Assembly: GCA_045807745.1 (NCBI GenBank)
Contig: JBJMGT010000002.1
Location: 170,105-234,104 of the forward strand
Source of the DNA: QHXQ01 sp045807745
GTDB taxonomy: Bacteria; Acidobacteriota; Blastocatellia; Pyrinomonadales; Pyrinomonadaceae
Direction of reading: 5' to 3'
Length of the DNA: 64,000 nucleotides
The notes under the pieces are model-generated. The model saw nothing but the letters and a program-made list of their open reading frames with translations, was not told where the DNA came from and ran no database searches. Within the stretch, counting starts at the first letter, position 1, and each line of letters starts with the position of its first letter. Positions 51,933 through 61,917 of this stretch are shown here, one piece after another. The translations under genes and the position numbers were made by a program.

Positions 51933-54900
51933 CTATCGTGGTATTGCCGACATGATAATCGATATTGCTTCAGGAGGGATTGGCGGCATAAGGCCACCAT
52001 GATCTACGATTAATACCTCCCGATGTGCGACCGAACGACTATACACGCGCCCCCGGCCAAAACCACCTGAGACATCAATCACCTGAGCGTCAACTTTGTT
52101 TAAATCAATCGCGACCACCCCATGACCACTATTGAATAGCTCTGTCGCTGTAGACAGATCTTTCGTGGTCGAAATGAGATTACTATCTCCTTTACCCATG
52201 ATATGGCTAGCGACATTTGTTTCCAAACCAGGGTTCCTAGCCCTTAGTCCTAGCGCGGGATTTTCACCTTCGCGCAACGCTCGATAAACAATGTTTCCTT
52301 CGCGCCCGGCCTTATAGGCATCACCGACTGCCCCTCCTATTCCCCCTAATATCGCAAAGCCAAAGCCCAGCCCATCTCCTTCTTGAAAACTGGTGAACGC
52401 ATTGCTTGCGCCTGCGGGATCTAAAAGATTAATTGCTGCAGTATTTGCTTGGGAAGCGGTCTTCCATGTTTCAAAAGTGCCTAATCGCACTCGCTCTTCT
52501 GAGGGTAAAGGGCCGAATTGCTCTTCAGTCACTGGACCTAATTGCGGATCCCACTGTTGCGCTGACGTATACGCGGCGAAGATTGCTAGCATCTCATCGT
52601 TAGCCTTCTTCCAGAAGTCATCCGCTTTCTGTTTTACATCATCCACAAACTGATAGAAACCATCTAGGAAGCTCATCCCATTTGGATCGGTGAATCTAAG
52701 TGGATTATTTAGGCCATAAGCGTAACGATTCCATGTCTGGGGATGAGTTGGTTTGGCAGACGAGGCTAATGGATCGGCACTGGTGAAGCGGCCTTGGACG
52801 CTCGCATAGTATCTGGCTTGTGCATAGTCCAGCCCTGTCTCAGTCTCCCGCTCATAGCCGGTGAACTTTTGCCTGACGTTGCCCGCAATGACATACTTCT
52901 GGCTAGTATTACGTCGCCCATCCGCGCCCGCCGGTATCTCTTCGCCGAACGGGAAATAATCGTGCCGGGAGGTTACCGCTCCGCTGGCATTCGTGATCGC
53001 TCTTGGGCTGCCTAAATTATCCGTCGTGAAGTAACTCGTACCGCCCGGCAGAGGGGGCGCGTTGCTGCTATATTCGGCGACCAACTGTCCGCCGGCACTA
53101 TAGACGAACACCGTGGTGCTGCCGGCCGTGACCTTCTTGACTCTGCGCCCGTCACCGTCGTAGCTGTAGCCGACGCCGAGCGTGACCGGGCTTGCGCCGC
53201 CGTCGAAGCCGACCATCCGGTTCTCGCCATCGTATTGGAAGGTGTGGCCCTGATTGAGTCCGTCCCGCGTGACGTTGCCGGCATCATCATATTCCCTTGA
53301 CCGCAGCCGGTTATTATCTTGGTTGTACACACTCAACTGCTGGGGCGTGAGTGACTGATCCGGCACCCAGCCCCCGGTCAGGGCGCGATTGCCATACGGG
53401 TCATAGTCATACGTCTGTGAAAATCCACCAGCCTCGGACATTGTCTTCAGCCGGTTAACGAAGTCGTACCCGTATGTCTGCGTGGCAGTGAAACCGGATA
53501 CGCCATTGACGGTCGGAACGGTGATGGTTTGCGTCCGCAGGTTGCCGTTATTATTGGCTCCGTAGTCATAACTCAACTGTAGCCTGTCGGCAGAGTCCTG
53601 TTCTGTCCCAAGCTTGATACTGGTAGGCTGTAGTCGATTATCGTCATAGGCGACGGTCTCCCATAGGCCGTTTCCTAGTCGTAGGCTCTTGATCGCCCCA
53701 TGTGCTGCGTACATGATGCGGTTCTCGTCGGTCGGGCCCGCGCCGGCGTAGTAATTTCCATCCTGTTTCCGCACGCCCGCGATTCTTCCAGCACTATCAT
53801 ATTCTGTGTTGACCACTCTTCCAGACGGATATTTTTCCGAGGTCATATTCCCCATCGCGTCGTAGCCATATTCCAGCAAGTATGTCTGCGGCTGGTTCGT
53901 CTGGGGATCAACTACTTGGCGGTGCGCTTTCACGCGCCCCATTTGATCGAATCCTGTATAGATGGTTTCAGAGACTGATGATTTAACTGCTGTCAACCGC
54001 CCCAATGGATAGTCAGGTACAGGGATGCCTACAGGCATCCCTGTACCGTCGTAGTAATAGTTCACTGGCGGGGTGTCGAAGTAGTTAGGCGGTGTCGGGC
54101 CAGTAACAAAATAGGTGCGACTGATGAGGCGGTTTAACTTATCGTACTTACACTCAGTCTGGACGTGGCGGGCATCGGTCTTCTTCCGCAGATTACCGGC
54201 ATCATCATATTCATAATTGGTCGTCCCGCTCTCTGGGTTGGACGCGGACTTTAGCCGTTTGAGAGAATCATAATTGAAAGTACGAGGAGTTTGTGTGCCC
54301 TGCGTGACCGTGTGCAGATTGTCCTGTACGTCATATTCATAGGTGGTTATATAGTCTGCGGCGTTAGACTCGGCCACAACAGTCGGGTCGGTCAGCGTTC
54401 GTGTGAACTCGACTATCTCCACCAGCCGGCCGAGCGCATCAGTTTCACTGCGCTTAGAGACCTGCGCCTGATCCGTCACCATTACCCTGTTGCCCTTATA
54501 GGCACTGATAATTACGGCATTATCAGGTGTCGTAACAGTTACGACTCGCCCCAGCCCGTCATAACTGGTCGTTGTCCACAAAAGGGTTTGCGAATCAACA
54601 GGCGCAGTTAGCGACGCGGCATAGTAAGGGTTGGATACCCGCTTTACTCTGCTCAAGGCATCGTATTCGGTATCTTTAACCGCCCACGTCTTATCCTGAC
54701 TGCTACCGTCTGAGGTGTAAGTGCGAATGGAACGGCCTAGATTGTCAGCATACTCATAAACGTCCACCCATTGTTCGGTAGGTGAAGACTGCCGCAACGT
54801 CTGCGTATGCACGAAGTGATTGCCGGGCACATCGCTGTACTCGTATTTCGTCCACCCGCCGCCCTCAGGCCGCGTCATCATCCGAATTCTATTTAGCGGA

Positions 54901-57539
54901 TCGACGACATTATCCGGCCCCTTATAAGAATACAGCGTCGTCTGGTTGTTAGCATCTGTGCTAGAGGTAACTAGCCCTGACGAGTAATCATAGGTACTTG
55001 TTGAAACTAACTGCACGTTAGCGCCTCTCGGGCCCGTCAGCGGATCTGGCGACGGCTCCGGGATAGGGGTTAGCGTTCGCGTTGGATAGGCGAATGTGGC
55101 GAAGTCGCGGGCCACGCCATCGTTAAATTCGTCACCGTACTCTATGCGGGACACATTGCCGAGGGCGTCCATCGAACTTACTGCGTTACCGGCCACATCG
55201 TATGTTGTATACACAGAGATCGCGCCGGTGCCAGCAGCCGCATCGGAATATGCCGTCACCTTCGTAACATTACCGCGTGCTTTGTAAGAACCATCAGATT
55301 GGCTAACGCAACCTCCAGCAGCATTAAGCGTAATGCACAGCCCACTAATGGACTGCCGACTCGTTAATGCGGCATGGTGGTTCTCCGGCGGGTCGGCTGT
55401 GTAGTTGTCATATTCATACTCAGTTCGAGCGGCGGGCGTGGTGGACGTGCCGGCATAGACGAACTGTTTCCACGGCAGACTTAGAAGATGCACACCATCA
55501 GGCGTGTAAAATTGCCCCGTGTAGTCGATGTTATTGACAGGGTTAACGGTGAGATAATCGGTGTGCGTGCGGCGAAGCAACGCCCCCGGTTGGTTCGCGC
55601 CGTATGCATACTCCTTGACATCCGTTGGATTCAGGTATTCGTCATACATGAACTCTTTAAGCGAAACCAGATTAGCCTCATGTAAGGTGGTCTTAGTTTT
55701 AATGACGCGCGGCCGATCAGGCAGAGTCAGCTTATTGATATCCCCGTCCCACCAGTTCCAGTACCCCACGCCCGGCGTTGGGTTGATAGGACCATGCGTC
55801 CACGTCTGCTCTACTGTTATGGCCAGGGACGGTACATTGTTTACGACGTTGTAGGTTTCCGTCTTATATTCAAGCCCGGCCGACCATAAGACGGGATTAT
55901 CCGTCCTAGGGTGTATCTCCATGCGCAGGGCCTGGTGTGAGAATTGATCGTAATAGTAGTGCTTCAGCCTAGCTAACAGGTTGTTATTGTTATCAAACGT
56001 GTCGACCTTCACACATTGTGGGCAGTCGTCGCCGCCTGGCAGTTCGGGTCGGCTGTAAGTCACCCTGCTGCTCAGCGTCTGTTCATCTAGATAACTGGAG
56101 GCTTCGATGACGCGCCGATAAAAGACCCAGTATTTAGCTACGCCATCTACCCAAGGCGCAGTCCCAGTAAAGTCAAATGGGTCGGGAACTTGCGTCCAAT
56201 GGCTACCTGCCTGCACCCCGCCCTTTTGCGGCGCGTTACTGGTGCCGGCCCCATATTTATATTTGGTGATAGAGCCGTTAGGGTGGCGGATATAGGCTAA
56301 TTCACCATACAGGTCGTATTTGAATTGATAACTCCGGCTGTCTGGAAACTCGATTGAAGAGATTATCTCTGGGTTGTACAAGGCGGTGCTTAACTCAGTA
56401 GCATATTCTGGATACAAGTCTCGCAGCGACCTTACTAAATAATCGCCATCCTGCAAGGCATCCTGAAGGCGCTTTCTCTGAACTTTAATCGAGCGCGAAG
56501 TGCCCTCGACCCCTTCGTATGTGATAATGTCCGGTGTGATCGTGTTCCCGTACTGAATTGTCACTCTTCTGTTGAGCGAGTCCGTAATCTGGGTAACACG
56601 CTTGAGGATGCCCGGCTGGCCCGCGAAATATATAGGTTCGTAGGTAAAAGATGTATAGTTACCGTTTCTATCACTGAGCCAAGTAACATATCCCGAATTG
56701 ATCCTGAGTCTCGTGCCGTCGCGCATATAGAGGTAGCCTGACGGCAAGATCGGATAATCCAATAAATCAGTAGCATGATCCCCCCATTGGTTATCAATGG
56801 AGCCAGGTACATTAATAAAGTCGTCCGCCACAAATAGCATGCCCAGATCATCTACGGAGCGATAGACCTGTCCGACCGATGCTTTATTCCTATATCTGTC
56901 TTCAGCTCTCTCCCACACATAGTTTGGATCCGGTGCCGAACTAATGGTCACCTTTCGATCTATGATCTGTTGATCTCGCAGGATATGCTTATTGCCCAAG
57001 GGATCGACGAATGTAAGATGTGCCGGCCGCCGCCGAATTGTACCTGTGGCATCCGCAAAGGGGAGAAAAGAGTTCCAATTTGTGTAGAGAACGCCTGGCC
57101 CGTAACCGGCTCCATTCCTGATTAAGTTCTTATCGTAATATTCCTTTTTCGGGCCGTAGCTTCCAGTATCCTTGTAAAGTTCTGACAGAGGCAGATTCCA
57201 TGGCCCACCAACGTAATGTCGCCCTGAGCCAGCAATAAAATCCGGTTGGATAACGGCAGCGACAGTCGTTCCCGCGCCGCCCCGCCCAGCGACTTGTAAC
57301 AGGGGCACTGCGACTTTAAGACTGCCGCTAAACAGATTGACGTTCTCTTGCAGAATTGTATCCGTGCCGGGTCGGGGCGGCGCGGCAGGACCGTTCGTCG
57401 CAGCAGTCGGGGAATAACTTGCCTCCCCAGAGCCTTCTTGTGCATTAACAACTACAGCTGTCCAGATTAATGCAAAGAAGAGTAACCAGAGTCTGCTCAT
57501 GCAGAGCGGCTTGGGTGTATCTGCCGACGCGTATGACAT
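51933..57539 (-). CDS. Exported Rhs-repeat protein with C-terminal ADP-ribosyltransferase-like toxin domain
   Basis: 1868 residues, ATG 57539 with GGGGAAG seven bases upstream. An N-terminal signal peptide (LWLLFFALIWTAVVVNAQ) predicts Sec export. Many YD repeats (YEYDDAGNL, YDKLNRLISR, YDSAGRIAGV) form the shell, ending in LDYAQARYYASVQGRFTSAD then NRYAYGLNNPLRFTDPNG at about residue 1622. The last 246 residues are the variable tip: after a Gly-rich helix comes VYRALREGENPALGL, SHIMGKGDSNLISTT and AHREVLIVD, a pattern resembling ADP-ribosyltransferase toxins (R..STT..E), though not confirmed. It probably acts on neighbouring cells. An immunity gene follows; FN3 and fibre proteins precede. 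Confidence 0.88.
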   Translation of the reverse strand: MSYASADTPKPLCMSRLWLLFFALIWTAVVVNAQEGSGEASYSPTAATNGPAAPPRPGTDTILQENVNLFSGSLKVAVPLLQVAGRGGAGTTVAAVIQPDFIAGSGRHYVGGPWNLPLSELYKDTGSYGPKKEYYDKNLIRNGAGYGPGVLYTNWNSFLPFADATGTIRRRPAHLTFVDPLGNKHILRDQQIIDRKVTISSAPDPNYVWERAEDRYRNKASVGQVYRSVDDLGMLFVADDFINVPGSIDNQWGDHATDLLDYPILPSGYLYMRDGTRLRINSGYVTWLSDRNGNYTSFTYEPIYFAGQPGILKRVTQITDSLNRRVTIQYGNTITPDIITYEGVEGTSRSIKVQRKRLQDALQDGDYLVRSLRDLYPEYATELSTALYNPEIISSIEFPDSRSYQFKYDLYGELAYIRHPNGSITKYKYGAGTSNAPQKGGVQAGSHWTQVPDPFDFTGTAPWVDGVAKYWVFYRRVIEASSYLDEQTLSSRVTYSRPELPGGDDCPQCVKVDTFDNNNNLLARLKHYYYDQFSHQALRMEIHPRTDNPVLWSAGLEYKTETYNVVNNVPSLAITVEQTWTHGPINPTPGVGYWNWWDGDINKLTLPDRPRVIKTKTTLHEANLVSLKEFMYDEYLNPTDVKEYAYGANQPGALLRRTHTDYLTVNPVNNIDYTGQFYTPDGVHLLSLPWKQFVYAGTSTTPAARTEYEYDNYTADPPENHHAALTSRQSISGLCITLNAAGGCVSQSDGSYKARGNVTKVTAYSDAAAGTGAISVYTTYDVAGNAVSSMDALGNVSRIEYGDEFNDGVARDFATFAYPTRTLTPIPEPSPDPLTGPRGANVQLVSTSTYDYSSGLVTSSTDANNQTTLYSYKGPDNVVDPLNRIRMMTRPEGGGWTKYEYSDVPGNHFVHTQTLRQSSPTEQWVDVYEYADNLGRSIRTYTSDGSSQDKTWAVKDTEYDALSRVKRVSNPYYAASLTAPVDSQTLLWTTTSYDGLGRVVTVTTPDNAVIISAYKGNRVMVTDQAQVSKRSETDALGRLVEIVEFTRTLTDPTVVAESNAADYITTYEYDVQDNLHTVTQGTQTPRTFNYDSLKRLKSASNPESGTTNYEYDDAGNLRKKTDARHVQTECKYDKLNRLISRTYFVTGPTPPNYFDTPPVNYYYDGTGMPVGIPVPDYPLGRLTAVKSSVSETIYTGFDQMGRVKAHRQVVDPQTNQPQTYLLEYGYDAMGNMTSEKYPSGRVVNTEYDSAGRIAGVRKQDGNYYAGAGPTDENRIMYAAHGAIKSLRLGNGLWETVAYDDNRLQPTSIKLGTEQDSADRLQLSYDYGANNNGNLRTQTITVPTVNGVSGFTATQTYGYDFVNRLKTMSEAGGFSQTYDYDPYGNRALTGGWVPDQSLTPQQLSVYNQDNNRLRSREYDDAGNVTRDGLNQGHTFQYDGENRMVGFDGGASPVTLGVGYSYDGDGRRVKKVTAGSTTVFVYSAGGQLVAEYSSNAPPLPGGTSYFTTDNLGSPRAITNASGAVTSRHDYFPFGEEIPAGADGRRNTSQKYVIAGNVRQKFTGYERETETGLDYAQARYYASVQGRFTSADPLASSAKPTHPQTWNRYAYGLNNPLRFTDPNGMSFLDGFYQFVDDVKQKADDFWKKANDEMLAIFAAYTSAQQWDPQLGPVTEEQFGPLPSEERVRLGTFETWKTASQANTAAINLLDPAGASNAFTSFQEGDGLGFGFAILGGIGGAVGDAYKAGREGNIVYRALREGENPALGLRARNPGLETNVASHIMGKGDSNLISTTKDLSTATELFNSGHGVVAIDLNKVDAQVIDVSGGFGRGRVYSRSVAHREVLIVDHGGLMPPIPPEAISIIMSAIPR

Positions 57540-57664
57540 ACCATCTTCCCCAAAGAATTATCCTATTGGTAGTTAGCGTAATCGCGACGAGAACATGTGA
57601 TTCGATCAAGTAAGGCTAGCCGGCTACAGAGCGCGTTGCGGGCGGATCGCGGCGGCCGCCAATG

Positions 57665-59338
57665 TCACTGCACTAAGTCACGTAGTTCTTGCACATGCGC
57701 TTTCGACACCGGCGTCACGTGGCGCGTTATCGTCGGGTCGGTGTAGCTCGGCGCAGGCAAGCCGAGGGCAGCGAACGCCTCGCCCACACGCGCGCGCAGG
57801 TCAGTGATGTCCTCGACGTGTATGTCATTGCCCACGTTCACGGAGTAAGTCCACGTGGCCGGGTTTAGCCCGGCTAGTGCGCGCACGTCGTTAACTGTGT
57901 CCCGTAGCTGGTTAATGTGGATTGCCCTGATCGGCGTGGCGGGCCTGCCGCTATTCAAGCTCTCCGAGTAAGAGACGAGCGGATTATCCGTGAACGTGAC
58001 CGTGGTCGCCAAGTCTGCGTTGCTGTAGGCGGAATAACCGCCGCTCGCGTTATTAGCGCGCACGCGGTAGAGATAGGCGACCCCGTTGGTAACGGAGGTG
58101 TCGCTGTAAGTTGTCCCTGTGACCGACGAGGCGATGACCGCGTACCCTGCGTTAATATTCTGACTTCGCTCAACCTGATAGTGATCGACGGCGGTGGCTG
58201 GTGCCGTCCATGAGAGATCAACGTGCGGGCCCGGTTGGGCCAAGGCGATAAGGTTGCTGGGGGCGTCCGGGTTACCCTCCGCGGCCTGCGTCGTCTTGCC
58301 GGCATAGTCCCAAGAAGCACGCCCGCCGTAGAGCATGAAGGCCATGCCGTTGAGCGTGCTCCCCTCAAGCCCCACCAGACTTGCTGGCACTTCGAGGCGC
58401 ACCCACTCGCCCGCCGCCGGCAGTGTCCCCATGTAGCGGCGGCCATCTGTCCCGTCCGCGCCAAGGCCGATGCTGTTCGCACCCCAGTAAGCGCGATGCT
58501 CCCAGTTGCCGTTAAACCATTGGAGCATGATCTCACTCGGGGGATTACTCGGATCTAGATAGATGTAGGCGAGCAGCCGTTCTCCGGCGTTGACGGTCAT
58601 GGTCGTTGTCGCGTTGTAAAAGTAATGCTGGTGCGCGCCGGAAATAGTGTTAGACAAGCTGGAGTAGGCTTCAGAGAAAGCACCGGGATTATCCTCCGCC
58701 CAGTTCCAAGTCTCATCTCCGGCCGGAACGCCCCCTTGTGGGATGGCGTCCTCAACCCAGATGGTGTCGGGCTGCGCCGGCGAGCCTGACGGGCAACTAC
58801 ATTTATGCAAACACGGCGGGACGAGTTCGACGACGTTGGAGGGCGCGGAGTAGCCGAAGCCGTTTATGGCCCGCACGCGGAAATAAGCAGTCCGCTTCTG
58901 CCAGCCCACCCAATAACTCGTCACGTTGGCCCTGACTTTCGTGTAAGAAGAGAAGTTACTTCCGTCGAACGAGCGCTCGAGCATAAAGAAACTTTCATTC
59001 GGCGAGTTGTCGATCCAAGTTAAGTTAGTGCACCACCGTAAGCTCAACGAGGTGGGCGCGGCTGGCGGTATGGCACTCACGGGCTCTTCGGTCGCTACGA
59101 GCCTACCGCCAGCATAGATATACTCTTTGGATAAGCTCAAAGGCGTGGGGCTACTCTGGAGAAGAGTTGGCTCAAGGAAAGACGAGCCACCCCGACCGCC
59201 CCTGCGTTCATTGAAGTGGCCTAGCGTGCCGCCGGCAATGAGGAGACAGAGGAGCACCCCGATGAGCGCCGCGGCTCTACGCATGTTCGGCCTTGGCGGG
59301 GCCGCCCTCTTCCGTTGCTTGCGTACTTTCTTTGCCAT
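57665..59338 (-). CDS. Exported FN3-domain protein associated with Rhs gene
   Basis: 557 residues. Basic N-terminus then one hydrophobic segment (AAALIGVLLCLLIAGGTL). Early KEYIYAGGRLVATEEP is a sequence typically found at the end of Rhs cores. Two FN3 domains (about 90-175 and 355-440) enclose a beta-rich domain with YFYNATTTMTVNAGERLLAY and WVRLEVPASLVGLEGS. The C-terminus has three HINQLRD-like repeats (IHINQLRDTVNDVRAL, IHVEDITDLRARVGEA, VSKAHVQELRDLV). Role probably adhesion or display with the Rhs protein. It is 125 bases before the Rhs gene on the same strand. Confidence 0.75.
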   Translation of the reverse strand: MAKKVRKQRKRAAPPRPNMRRAAALIGVLLCLLIAGGTLGHFNERRGGRGGSSFLEPTLLQSSPTPLSLSKEYIYAGGRLVATEEPVSAIPPAAPTSLSLRWCTNLTWIDNSPNESFFMLERSFDGSNFSSYTKVRANVTSYWVGWQKRTAYFRVRAINGFGYSAPSNVVELVPPCLHKCSCPSGSPAQPDTIWVEDAIPQGGVPAGDETWNWAEDNPGAFSEAYSSLSNTISGAHQHYFYNATTTMTVNAGERLLAYIYLDPSNPPSEIMLQWFNGNWEHRAYWGANSIGLGADGTDGRRYMGTLPAAGEWVRLEVPASLVGLEGSTLNGMAFMLYGGRASWDYAGKTTQAAEGNPDAPSNLIALAQPGPHVDLSWTAPATAVDHYQVERSQNINAGYAVIASSVTGTTYSDTSVTNGVAYLYRVRANNASGGYSAYSNADLATTVTFTDNPLVSYSESLNSGRPATPIRAIHINQLRDTVNDVRALAGLNPATWTYSVNVGNDIHVEDITDLRARVGEAFAALGLPAPSYTDPTITRHVTPVSKAHVQELRDLVQ

Positions 59339-59396
59339 CGACGGTTTTTACAAAGACGGACTGGGAGCGATCGTGCATGCGTTACAGAACCAGCGC

Positions 59397-60839
59397 TTAC
59401 TGGAGACTCAGTAATACAAGAATCTCGCCGACTCCTTTATCGAGCGGCTCTAAAGCCTTGCCGATGAGTGTGCCCGGCGCATGCATCTGTCGCCCGCCGA
59501 TTGTGATCGGCTCAGACTTCATCGCTACCCCTGATACATCGCTCGTGACCAGCAAGTCGCCGATGTGAATCGGCGCGCGCGTCGCATCCACGTGCACCTT
59601 GACTCTACCTGTTGTCGCCACCAGCACCTTGTTCGTGCCCGCTTCGCCCAGCGCGATGCCGGGTCGCGCCGAGACTACGCCAGCGACGCTAGTGTCATAG
59701 GCTACTGTCGATGCGAGCACTTGGTTCGACTTTCCCGGGTCGAGCACCACGACCGTGCCAGCGGCGAGTTGTTGACTTGACTCAACCCACTCGGCCACGT
59801 CCTGATACCGGGAGTTGATGTTGCCGCTGATCCGGACGCTGCCATTCACGTCCAACGCGTAAGCAGCGTCCGGATTCGGCATGCCGATGCCGACATTCCC
59901 TTGGACAATTAAGCCGTTGGCCGGCACGGTCGTTACCGACGTGTAACCCGGGCCGATGGTCATGTTGCCCGCCACGTCCAGACTATGCAGCGGGGCGGTA
60001 GTACCAATACCGACGCTGCCGTTATTCTTCAGCGTGAGCACGTCGCTGCCAAGTGCCACACTGTAGGCGCGCAGATCATCTGTGCCAGTGCCCGCGCCCA
60101 CCCGCCACTGCCACTTGAGCGCGCCGCCGAGCATGAAGCGCACGTGGCTCTGGTTCTGCCCATCGACCGCGATGCCGCCGTAGGGGAGCGCAGCGTTCGT
60201 GTTCTTGAAGTACCCCTGCACGTAGTTGTTCGTGTCGGTGGAAGCGCCCTCTACATGTAACGCCGTCGTCGGAGCAGTCGTGCCGATGCCGACGCTGCCC
60301 GTGGAATCTAGTCTCATGACTTCGAGAGCGGAAGCGCCGCCTTTTGGCGTTGTATCGAAAGTGAGATAAGAACCTTGTGCTGTGTCGCTCCAGTTTTCCG
60401 CAGCAAAGCCTGAGATCTTTACTCTGGAGCTGCTGCCATAAGCACTCGCGCCGTACCCCTGCCAAGTTATTTGCCCTATTAAATTACCAAACAGCAAGGC
60501 GCTTGGGCTTGCCGCTGTGTTGTTTGCTCTCCTCAGATCAAGGCTTGAGGTGGTAGCACCAAAGGAATCAATCAGGAGACGTACGATGCCCCCATCGGCA
60601 CCTACGAACTGAGCCATCGTGCCGTTATTTCCGGCTGGAGCTGTTCCTGTATTGCTTGAAACGGTGAGTTTCGCCCCCGGTGCGCTCGTGCCGATGCCGA
60701 CGTTGTTCGCGTTGTTGGTAGTGGTGACATTGTTGTTGCTCGTCGACCACTGTGCTTGTACGCCGCCGGGAAGGCACAGCAGCGCCAGCAGCACGAACGC
60801 CGCTAGTATGTAAGAGCGTGGTGTCACTCTCTGTCTCAT
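59397..60839 (-). CDS. Fibre-like exported protein with VGIGTTAP repeats
   Basis: 480 residues from ATG 60839, which has AGAGGAG nearby; the frame stays open to 60860. A signal peptide (FVLLALLCLPGGVQAQ) is followed by tail-fibre-like repeats VGIGTSAPGAKLTV, SVGIGTTAPTTALHVEG, SVGIGTTAPLHSLDVAG, then a C-terminal domain (YQDVAEWVESSQQLAAGTVV, RPGIALGEAGTNKVLVATTG) found on phage-like fibres and adhesins. It precedes the FN3 gene by 58 bases and may form a surface fibre with it. Confidence 0.75.
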   Translation of the reverse strand: MRQRVTPRSYILAAFVLLALLCLPGGVQAQWSTSNNNVTTTNNANNVGIGTSAPGAKLTVSSNTGTAPAGNNGTMAQFVGADGGIVRLLIDSFGATTSSLDLRRANNTAASPSALLFGNLIGQITWQGYGASAYGSSSRVKISGFAAENWSDTAQGSYLTFDTTPKGGASALEVMRLDSTGSVGIGTTAPTTALHVEGASTDTNNYVQGYFKNTNAALPYGGIAVDGQNQSHVRFMLGGALKWQWRVGAGTGTDDLRAYSVALGSDVLTLKNNGSVGIGTTAPLHSLDVAGNMTIGPGYTSVTTVPANGLIVQGNVGIGMPNPDAAYALDVNGSVRISGNINSRYQDVAEWVESSQQLAAGTVVVLDPGKSNQVLASTVAYDTSVAGVVSARPGIALGEAGTNKVLVATTGRVKVHVDATRAPIHIGDLLVTSDVSGVAMKSEPITIGGRQMHAPGTLIGKALEPLDKGVGEILVLLSLQ

Positions 60840-60859
60840 CGGCCGCTCCTCTCTCTGCA

Positions 60860-61198
60860 TCGTTGTCTCCCTTTCTTTCTATCAGTGCTGGTTAATCGCG
60901 TATTGCTAGTGTCAGTTGGCGCACTTGCTAAAGCGCCTTCCGCCAAACATGCGTAATACATGCAGCGTAAGCGCCGCTGCGGCGGGCGTCATCATTTTGT
61001 GGCAGCTAAATGAGGCGGCGTGTAAGCGTGCGCTGCGCTTAAGCAGAAGTACGGCGCAGATCAATCGCTTCAATCGCTAAGGGCTTACGTCATTTAGCGC
61101 ACTACTGGGTTGAATGACATCGCTTAGTGCGCTAAGACGCGTGCTGTTAGGCGTTGCAACTTTCACGCTGGCTAAGCGGCAGAGGTTGTAAAACAATA
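60860..61198. other. Long leader/intergenic region upstream of fibre gene
   Basis: No gene seen. It contains an 11-base perfect inverted repeat TTAGCGCACTA (61094-61104) and TAGTGCGCTAA (61125-61135), several GC palindromes, and GTTAGGC at 61146. The fibre-gene promoter must lie in this region but I cannot assign it. Confidence 0.5.
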
Positions 61199-61245
61199 TA
61201 GCCCGACCAGCACTGGCAGGTGCTGGTCGGGCTATTGATTTTTAT
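61199..61245 (+). terminator. Strong intrinsic terminator without an assigned gene
   Basis: TAGCCCGACCAGCAC (61199-61213), loop TGGCAG, exact reverse complement (61220-61234), then TTGATTTTT. On the + strand this is a near-ideal terminator, yet no + strand gene is found before it. Confidence 0.75.
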
Positions 61246-61917
61246 AAGCCGAGTCTCGGCGTAGGCTCGCGCCACGGGCCACACCACACCAGTCGACTGG
61301 CCCAGCTAAGGGGCGGTGACTGGTTGAATAGGGCGACCGTGGGAGGTTGCATCGATCAAGACCCTTATTGCTAATGTCGGATGAGGGCTGACGGCGGTTG
61401 AGACTTCGCGTCAACAATCATCGGACGGAAAAACGCAGGCACACTACACCTGCTGCTGATTAACTGTCAAGCAAAAAACTCCTGCCATCGATAGTACGAG
61501 CAGACATCCACATTCATTAACACATAATATGTCTGGTCAATAGAGTCGCTATCCGCCTCGCTTGCGCTTGGGCTTAACCTATCAACTGGCGCATCAACCT
61601 TGGGCGTGATGTAGAGGCGGCTCGCCTAGTCACTGTAAAGCGCGCAGACATCCCTTAATGAAACCACCATGCAGCTCTGCTAAACATCCCGAGACAGTGC
61701 TCACTCATTTTCTCTTCCAAGTTACGGCAGCTATGTTGATAACGGCAGCACTCCGAATTCGATGTCATCCTCGTGTAGGTTTGGTGGTGCTGCCACTTGA
61801 ACAGTGCTGTATAGTTCGCTACGTATAGATCAAATTAGAAGTATGTAGGAGATCGTCAGAGGCGAATTAGAGTTGAAGAGGTGTTTTTCAATCCAGCTTT
61901 GATGGAAAGGCTGCCGC
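61246..61917. other. 672-base gap with no supported gene
   Basis: I see no ORF of merit, RNA gene or repeat beyond a short GCCGAGTCTCGGC palindrome at 61248. The first 100 bases have several short GC-rich inversions. It precedes the DUF6056-like gene, whose promoter should be here. Confidence 0.5.

Noticed and set aside
61146..61152. Second GTTAGGC core-like site
   Set aside because: A 7-base match alone is expected by chance and no inverse core or attC-like fold is seen nearby.
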